This document shows positions 60,028 through 64,000 of a stretch of DNA of 64,000 nt, piece by piece (the stretch's first letter is position 1; each line of letters starts with the position of its first letter). Made by a program: the position numbers and the translations under genes. The stretch covers positions 186,001 to 250,000 of the forward strand of contig NZ_NERX01000003.1 in assembly GCF_003063335.1 (NCBI RefSeq), written 5' to 3'. The notes under the pieces were generated by a model. The model was not told the origin of the DNA, did not search any database, and saw only the letters and a program-made list of their open reading frames with translations. Source of the stretch: Limnohabitans sp. MMS-10A-192 (GTDB taxonomy: Bacteria > Pseudomonadota > Gammaproteobacteria > Burkholderiales > Burkholderiaceae_C).

Positions 60028-60738
60028 TCACATGCCCAAATAGGCTTGCCGCAAAGTGTCGCTGGCCAACAGGTCGGCGGGCGTGCCCGAAAAACGGATC
60101 GTGCCGTTTTCCATCACATAGGCGCGGTCGGCAATGTCCAGCGATTGGCCCACGTTTTGCTCGACCAGCAAGACCGCCAGGCCCGTGCTGCGCAACTGCG
60201 CGATCAGCGCGAACATCTCTTCGACCAAAAGCGGAGACAAACCCAGCGAAGGCTCGTCCAGGATCAACAAACGCGGCTCGGCCATGAGGCCTCGGCCAAT
60301 GGCCAGCATCTGCTGCTCGCCACCGCTCAAAGTGCCTGCCAGTTGCGTCACACGTTCCTTCAGGCGCGGAAAGGTGTCGTACACCTTGTCCAGGTTTTGT
60401 GCCCGGCGCTCGCGGCCCCGGGTGAAGGCGCCCAGTTCCAGGTTTTCATGCACGCTCAGGTTGGGGAAGACCTTGCGGCCTTCGGGCACCTGGATCAAAC
60501 CGTGCGTCACCACCTCGCGCGAATGCATGCCGGTGATGTCCTGCCCATCGAACTGCACCTGCCCGGCACGCGTGGCCACCAAGCCACTCAAGGTCAGGTT
60601 GAGCGTGGTCTTGCCTGCACCGTTGCTGCCCAAGAGCGCCACCGTCTCGCCGGGCATGACCTTCAGGTCCACACCGCGCAAAACCTCGACCGCACCGTAG
60701 CCCGACTTCAGGCCTTGCACATTCAACAAAGCGCTCAT
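60028..60738 (-). CDS. livF: LivF-type ABC transporter ATPase
   Basis: The 236-residue ATPase has Walker A GSNGAGKTT, signature LSGGEQQMLAIGRGL, Walker B LLILDEPSLGLSP and H-loop VEQNVGQSL, the LivF family pattern. It is part of the second Liv importer, whose genes run SBP, LivH, LivM, LivG, LivF on the minus strand. It lies 8 bp from the aconitase-like gene, tying transport and catabolism in one transcript. Confidence 0.94.
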   Translation of the reverse strand: MSALLNVQGLKSGYGAVEVLRGVDLKVMPGETVALLGSNGAGKTTLNLTLSGLVATRAGQVQFDGQDITGMHSREVVTHGLIQVPEGRKVFPNLSVHENLELGAFTRGRERRAQNLDKVYDTFPRLKERVTQLAGTLSGGEQQMLAIGRGLMAEPRLLILDEPSLGLSPLLVEEMFALIAQLRSTGLAVLLVEQNVGQSLDIADRAYVMENGTIRFSGTPADLLASDTLRQAYLGM

Positions 60739-61511
60739 GCCTGGGCCTCCTTGGCGGCCAGCGCTTTGGCCGCGTTCTTTTGCAAACGCTCGGCGGTGCC
60801 GTGGCCCAGATAGGCCTCGACCACCGCTTTGTTGTTCGTCACTTCGGCGGGCGTGCCGTGGGCAATCAATTGCCCTTGGGCCAGCACCCAGACTTCTTGC
60901 GCCAGGCTCATCACGGCTTGCATGACGTGCTCGATCATCAAGACCGTCACGCCGCTTTTGGCAATGCTTTGCACCACCGGAATCATCTCGGCAATCTCTT
61001 GCGGATTCAGGCCCGCCAGCACCTCGTCCAGCAGCAAAAGGCGCGGGCGCGTGGCCAGCGCACGCGCCAGCTCCAGGCGCTTGCGGCCGGCCACGGTGAG
61101 GTCGCTGGCCAGTTTGTCCAGCTGTGGCGTCAGGCCCACCTGCTGCGCCACCGACTCGGCAAACTCGAGCGCTTGCGCACGACCGGGCAGGTGCAGATGC
61201 GCACCGACCGCGATGTTTTCACGCACCGTCTGCGCGGCAAAAGGCTGCACGATCTGGAAGGTGCGGGTCAGGCCCATGCGGGCGTTCAGGTGCGGCGCCT
61301 GGCCGGTGATGTCTTGCCCGGCAAAGGCCACGCGCCCGGTGTCGGGCACGATGAAGCCGGACATCAACGCAAACAAGGTCGTCTTGCCCGCACCGTTGGG
61401 ACCGATCAAGGCGCTCAGGCGCCCTTCGGTCACCGACAGGCTGACGTTTTGCACGGCCTTGAGACCGCCAAAGGATTTACCCACGCCGTCGATTTGCAGG
61501 AGCGCGCTCAT
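60735..61511 (-). CDS. livG: LivG-type ABC transporter ATPase
   Basis: The 258-residue ATPase has Walker A GPNGAGKTT, signature VAGRKRLELARA and Walker B LLLLDEVLAGLNPQE with IEHVMQAVM. Note DEV in place of DEP after Walker B. ATG 61511 fits (MSALLQIDGVGKSFGG); the open upstream frame overlaps LivM. Coupled to LivM by ATGA. Confidence 0.94.
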   Translation of the reverse strand: MSALLQIDGVGKSFGGLKAVQNVSLSVTEGRLSALIGPNGAGKTTLFALMSGFIVPDTGRVAFAGQDITGQAPHLNARMGLTRTFQIVQPFAAQTVRENIAVGAHLHLPGRAQALEFAESVAQQVGLTPQLDKLASDLTVAGRKRLELARALATRPRLLLLDEVLAGLNPQEIAEMIPVVQSIAKSGVTVLMIEHVMQAVMSLAQEVWVLAQGQLIAHGTPAEVTNNKAVVEAYLGHGTAERLQKNAAKALAAKEAQA

Positions 61512-62488
61512 GGTTTTTCTCCATCCGAAGCCTTGCCACCACGCCACCACTGCAGCGGCGTGATGGTGCCCAAGCCCGCAATGCCACGGGGCAAGAACAT
61601 CACAATGCCGATCAGCACCACGCCGTAAATGACCATGTTGATGCCTGGCAACTGGCCAAACAAATTGCGCGTGAGGTCGGCCAGGATGTGCAAGCTGATG
61701 GCGCCCAAAAGCGGTCCCCACAGCGTGCCCAGACCGCCCACAATCGCGCCCACCAAAGCCTCGACCGAGGTGTGCGAGCCAAAGGCAATGCCTGGGTCGA
61801 TGTACTGGAACACCTGCACGTAAAACGCACCGCCAGCGCCCATCAGGCCGCCCGACAAGATGGTGGCCACCAGCTTGACCTTGAAGGGGTTCACGCCAAT
61901 GGCGCGGGCCGCGTCTTCGTTGTCACGCACCGCTTGCAGGTAAGCGCCAAAGCGCGAAGCCTTGAGCCATGCCGTGACGCACAGCGCCAGCGTGACCAGG
62001 CCCAGCATGAGCCAGATGAAACCGGACCGGTTGGCGAACTGCATGTTGGCGGCCGACTCCTGCAGCGGCAGCATCAGGCCCACACCGGCACCGGTGAAAG
62101 GCACCGAGGTGGCCACGATGCGGAACACCTCGGCAAAGGCCAGCGTGACCAAGGCAAAGTACGAGCCCTTGAGGCCATAACGGAACGAGGCCGCGCCCAC
62201 AAAAGCACCCACACCGGCTGCAAAAGCCATGGCCAGCGGCAAAGCCACCCAAGGGCTCAGGCCCCATTGCATTTGCGCGATGGCCTGCACATAAGCGCCA
62301 GTGCCAAAAAAGAGCGCGTGGCCAAACGAAAATTGCCCACCAAAACCACCCAGCACGTTCCAGGCTTGCGAGAGCAAGCAGGCGTACAGCGCGGTCATCA
62401 CAAAGTTGAGCACCACACCCGATTGGGTGAAAAACGGCACCGCGCCAATGAGCAATGCAAACAGCGCAATGCGGCGAAAGTCTTTCAT
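61508..62488 (-). CDS. livM: LivM-type ABC transporter permease
   Basis: The 326-residue permease has LLSQAWNVLGGFGGQFSFGHALFFGTGAY, LVTLAFAEVFRIVATS, SRFGAYLQAVRDNEDAARAIGVN and ALVGAIVGGLGTLWGPLLGA, the LivM blocks. ATG 62488 overlaps the LivH stop by four bases. It is the membrane partner of LivH in the second importer. Confidence 0.93.
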   Translation of the reverse strand: MKDFRRIALFALLIGAVPFFTQSGVVLNFVMTALYACLLSQAWNVLGGFGGQFSFGHALFFGTGAYVQAIAQMQWGLSPWVALPLAMAFAAGVGAFVGAASFRYGLKGSYFALVTLAFAEVFRIVATSVPFTGAGVGLMLPLQESAANMQFANRSGFIWLMLGLVTLALCVTAWLKASRFGAYLQAVRDNEDAARAIGVNPFKVKLVATILSGGLMGAGGAFYVQVFQYIDPGIAFGSHTSVEALVGAIVGGLGTLWGPLLGAISLHILADLTRNLFGQLPGINMVIYGVVLIGIVMFLPRGIAGLGTITPLQWWRGGKASDGEKP

Positions 62489-63357
62489 GCCTTCGCTCCA
62501 AAAAATCCTTGCGGCCGAAGCATCAGCACCGCAATGAAAATCACAAAAATACCCACTTGCCCCAGCGACTCGCCCAGCAGCAAACCACCCAAAGACTCGA
62601 CCACGCCAATCAGCAAGCCGCCGAGCAAAGCCCCGGCAAAGCTGCCCATGCCGCCCAGCACCACGATGGTGAAGGCCACCAGCACAAAGCCATTGCCCAC
62701 CTGTGGGTTGACGTAATAAGCCGGCATCAAAAAGCAGGCTGCAGCCCCCAAACTGGCCAGGCCCAAGCCAAAGCACATGGCGTACACATGGTCCACATCG
62801 ATGCCCATCAAGCGGGCACCTTGCTTTTCTTTGGACACCGCGCGGATGGCGCGACCCAGGTCGGTCTTTTGCACGATGAGCAACAACGCGGCCGACACCA
62901 CCAAGGCCCCACCAAACGCCACCAATTTGGGCAGCGCGATGAAGGCCGGGCCGATCTCGACCGTGCTCAGGGTGTAAGCGGTTTCAATGGTTCGGGTGTC
63001 GGATTTGAAAAACAGCAAAGCCAGGTTTTCCAGCACGATGGACAGGCCCAGTGTGACCAGCAGAATGTTTTCGTCTTTGCCATGGCTGGCGCGGTTGATG
63101 ACACCGCGCTGCAGCGCATAGCCCAGAACGAACATGGCCGGCACCATGATGGGCAAGGCCAGGTAAGGATCGATCCCGAGCTTTTCCTTGAGCATGTACA
63201 CGCCGTACAGCGCCACCATCAAGGCCGCGCCATGCGCGAAATTGATGATGTGCAGCACGCCATAAATCAGCGTCAGGCCCAGCGCAATCAGCGCATACAC
63301 GGCACCGGTGGTGATGCCGTTGAGCACTGACGGAAACAGGATGTTCAAGTCAAGCAT
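62485..63357 (-). CDS. livH: LivH-type ABC transporter permease
   Basis: The 290-residue permease has MLDLNILFPSVLNGITTGAVYALIALGLTLIYGVLHIINFAHGA, the LivH N-terminus, LGRAIRAVSKEKQGARLMGID (EAA-like loop) and VVLGGMGSFAGALLGGLLIGVVESL. It is 26 bp downstream of the binding-protein gene and precedes LivM. Confidence 0.94.
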   Translation of the reverse strand: MLDLNILFPSVLNGITTGAVYALIALGLTLIYGVLHIINFAHGAALMVALYGVYMLKEKLGIDPYLALPIMVPAMFVLGYALQRGVINRASHGKDENILLVTLGLSIVLENLALLFFKSDTRTIETAYTLSTVEIGPAFIALPKLVAFGGALVVSAALLLIVQKTDLGRAIRAVSKEKQGARLMGIDVDHVYAMCFGLGLASLGAAACFLMPAYYVNPQVGNGFVLVAFTIVVLGGMGSFAGALLGGLLIGVVESLGGLLLGESLGQVGIFVIFIAVLMLRPQGFFGAKA

Positions 63358-63383
63358 CGGGAGTCTTTCAGTTCAATGCCAGA

Positions 63384-64000
63384 TCAGCCCTTGAGCGGGA
63401 AGACCGGTTCGACTTCGCGGTAGTCGCGCGGCACGATCACCTTGATGTCGCCTTTGGTGACCTGGGTCATCAAAGGCTGTGCGCCCATGTTCTGACCGTT
63501 CACAAACTGTGTAGGACCGTAGGGCATGATGTGGTTGGCGAACTTGCTCGAAGCCAGCGCGTCGATGATGGCGGCGCGGTCTGGCGACTTGGCGCGCTCG
63601 ATCGCATCGGCCAGCAGCATCATGGCGGTGTAGGTCATGAACACTTCGTAGCTGAAGAACTGGCCTTGGGCTTCCACACGCTTTTTCAGTTCGGCAGAGC
63701 GCTTGTCCTTGGGGTTGAACCAATGGTTGCAGTCGATGATGCCGTTGGCCGCCTCTGGGAATTCCTTGACGAACTTGTAGCTTGATGCCGCGCCGCCGAG
63801 CACCGAATAGATGGCCTTGGGCGTGATCTTTTGCTGCTGCAGTGTGCGCACCAGCAAGGCGTATTCGTTGTAGTAGTTGGCGGGGATCAAGATGTCGGGG
63901 TTGACCTGCTTGATGCGCAGCGCGATGTTGTTGAAGTCACGCGTGGGGTTGGCGTGCTTGATGATCTCTTTGACTTCGTAGCCGTAGCCGGGCAACTCTT
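63384..64000 (-). CDS. Liv-type substrate-binding protein, C-terminal part
   Basis: The frame is open across base 64000, so the 5' end is outside the window; about 205 residues are visible. Segments such as KQVNPDILIPANYYNEYALLVRTLQQQKI and KLLADAIE-like FMTYTAMMLLADAIERAKSPDRAAIIDAL are typical of Peripla_BP_6 proteins. It is the ligand receptor for the second Liv importer and the visible start of the long minus-strand operon. Confidence 0.88.
   Translation of the reverse strand, partial: ELPGYGYEVKEIIKHANPTRDFNNIALRIKQVNPDILIPANYYNEYALLVRTLQQQKITPKAIYSVLGGAASSYKFVKEFPEAANGIIDCNHWFNPKDKRSAELKKRVEAQGQFFSYEVFMTYTAMMLLADAIERAKSPDRAAIIDALASSKFANHIMPYGPTQFVNGQNMGAQPLMTQVTKGDIKVIVPRDYREVEPVFPLKG

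Noticed and set aside
1..64000. CRISPR array or cas genes
   Set aside because: No regularly spaced direct repeats and no Cas motifs are visible.

Overview
The window looks like chromosomal DNA of a betaproteobacterium of the order Burkholderiales, most likely Comamonadaceae (Limnohabitans, Rhodoferax or Hydrogenophaga-like). The reasons are a GC-rich sequence with ATGA-overlapped operons, a beta-type phenylacetate (paa) segment, many branched-chain-amino-acid type (Liv) ABC transporters, a Bug/TctC binding protein, CaiB/BaiF CoA-transferases and hydantoinase/oxoprolinase pairs. Apart from one mobile block it is densely packed with catabolic genes.

Layout. 1-2.3 kb: the 3' part of an M61 peptidase gene and an SbmA/BacA-like transporter. 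2.3-5.9 kb: paaK-paaI-paaG on the minus strand and a divergent enoyl-CoA hydratase, with a PaaR-like palindrome between them. 5.9-6.5 kb: a scar holding a truncated antitoxin gene and a partition-protein-like fragment. 6.6-15.9 kb: a plus-strand operon with a complete Liv transporter, a second LivH/LivM permease pair, an SDR, two glutathione-S-transferase-like proteins and a SnoaL-like protein. 16-23 kb: LysR, aldehyde dehydrogenase, then a minus-strand operon (SMP-30 lactonase, MR/MLE enolase, DUF2520 Rossmann protein, CitE-like lyase). 22.6-28.4 kb: SDR, an NrtA/SsuA-type ABC transporter, a 6PGDH-like dehydrogenase and a DUF1330 protein. 28.5-34.9 kb: a minus-strand operon with two class III CoA-transferases, an EthD protein, an SDR, a large D-apionate-lactonase-like protein and a second LysR. 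A shared 17-bp ATTG-N9-CAAT type box lies in three of the promoter regions, which suggests one regulon.

35-46.8 kb is accessory DNA. It holds a broken IS3 remnant fused to a hydrolase tail, a decayed tRNA-like sequence, an integrative element (two small ORFs, P4/D5-type primase-helicase, AlpA-like regulator, ParB-like accessory protein, large serine recombinase, DUF2924 protein), and a cargo-like block (orphan Liv binding protein, tiny Cys-rich ORF, Old-Yellow-Enzyme, SDR). The binding protein and SDR of this block are close paralogues of genes in the 6.5-kb and 32.5-kb operons. The block ends at a minus-strand tRNA-Met whose 3' end faces the island.

46.9-51.5 kb carries a 2-oxopent-4-enoate-hydratase-like protein, an MFS transporter, a Bug-family binding protein, a carboxymuconolactone-decarboxylase-like protein and a GST gene with an in-frame stop. 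51.6-64 kb is one long minus-strand operon, almost all ATGA-coupled: Liv transporter (K-H-M-G-F), aconitase/isopropylmalate-isomerase-like large and small subunits, HyuB, HyuA, isochorismatase-fold amidase, FAD dehydrogenase and a 2-methylisocitrate/dimethylmalate-lyase-like enzyme. The gene set fits import of a cyclic imide or lactam, ring opening, deamidation, hydration of an alkyl-maleate and cleavage to pyruvate plus a short acid. That route is an inference and is the most interesting undescribed-system candidate in the window.
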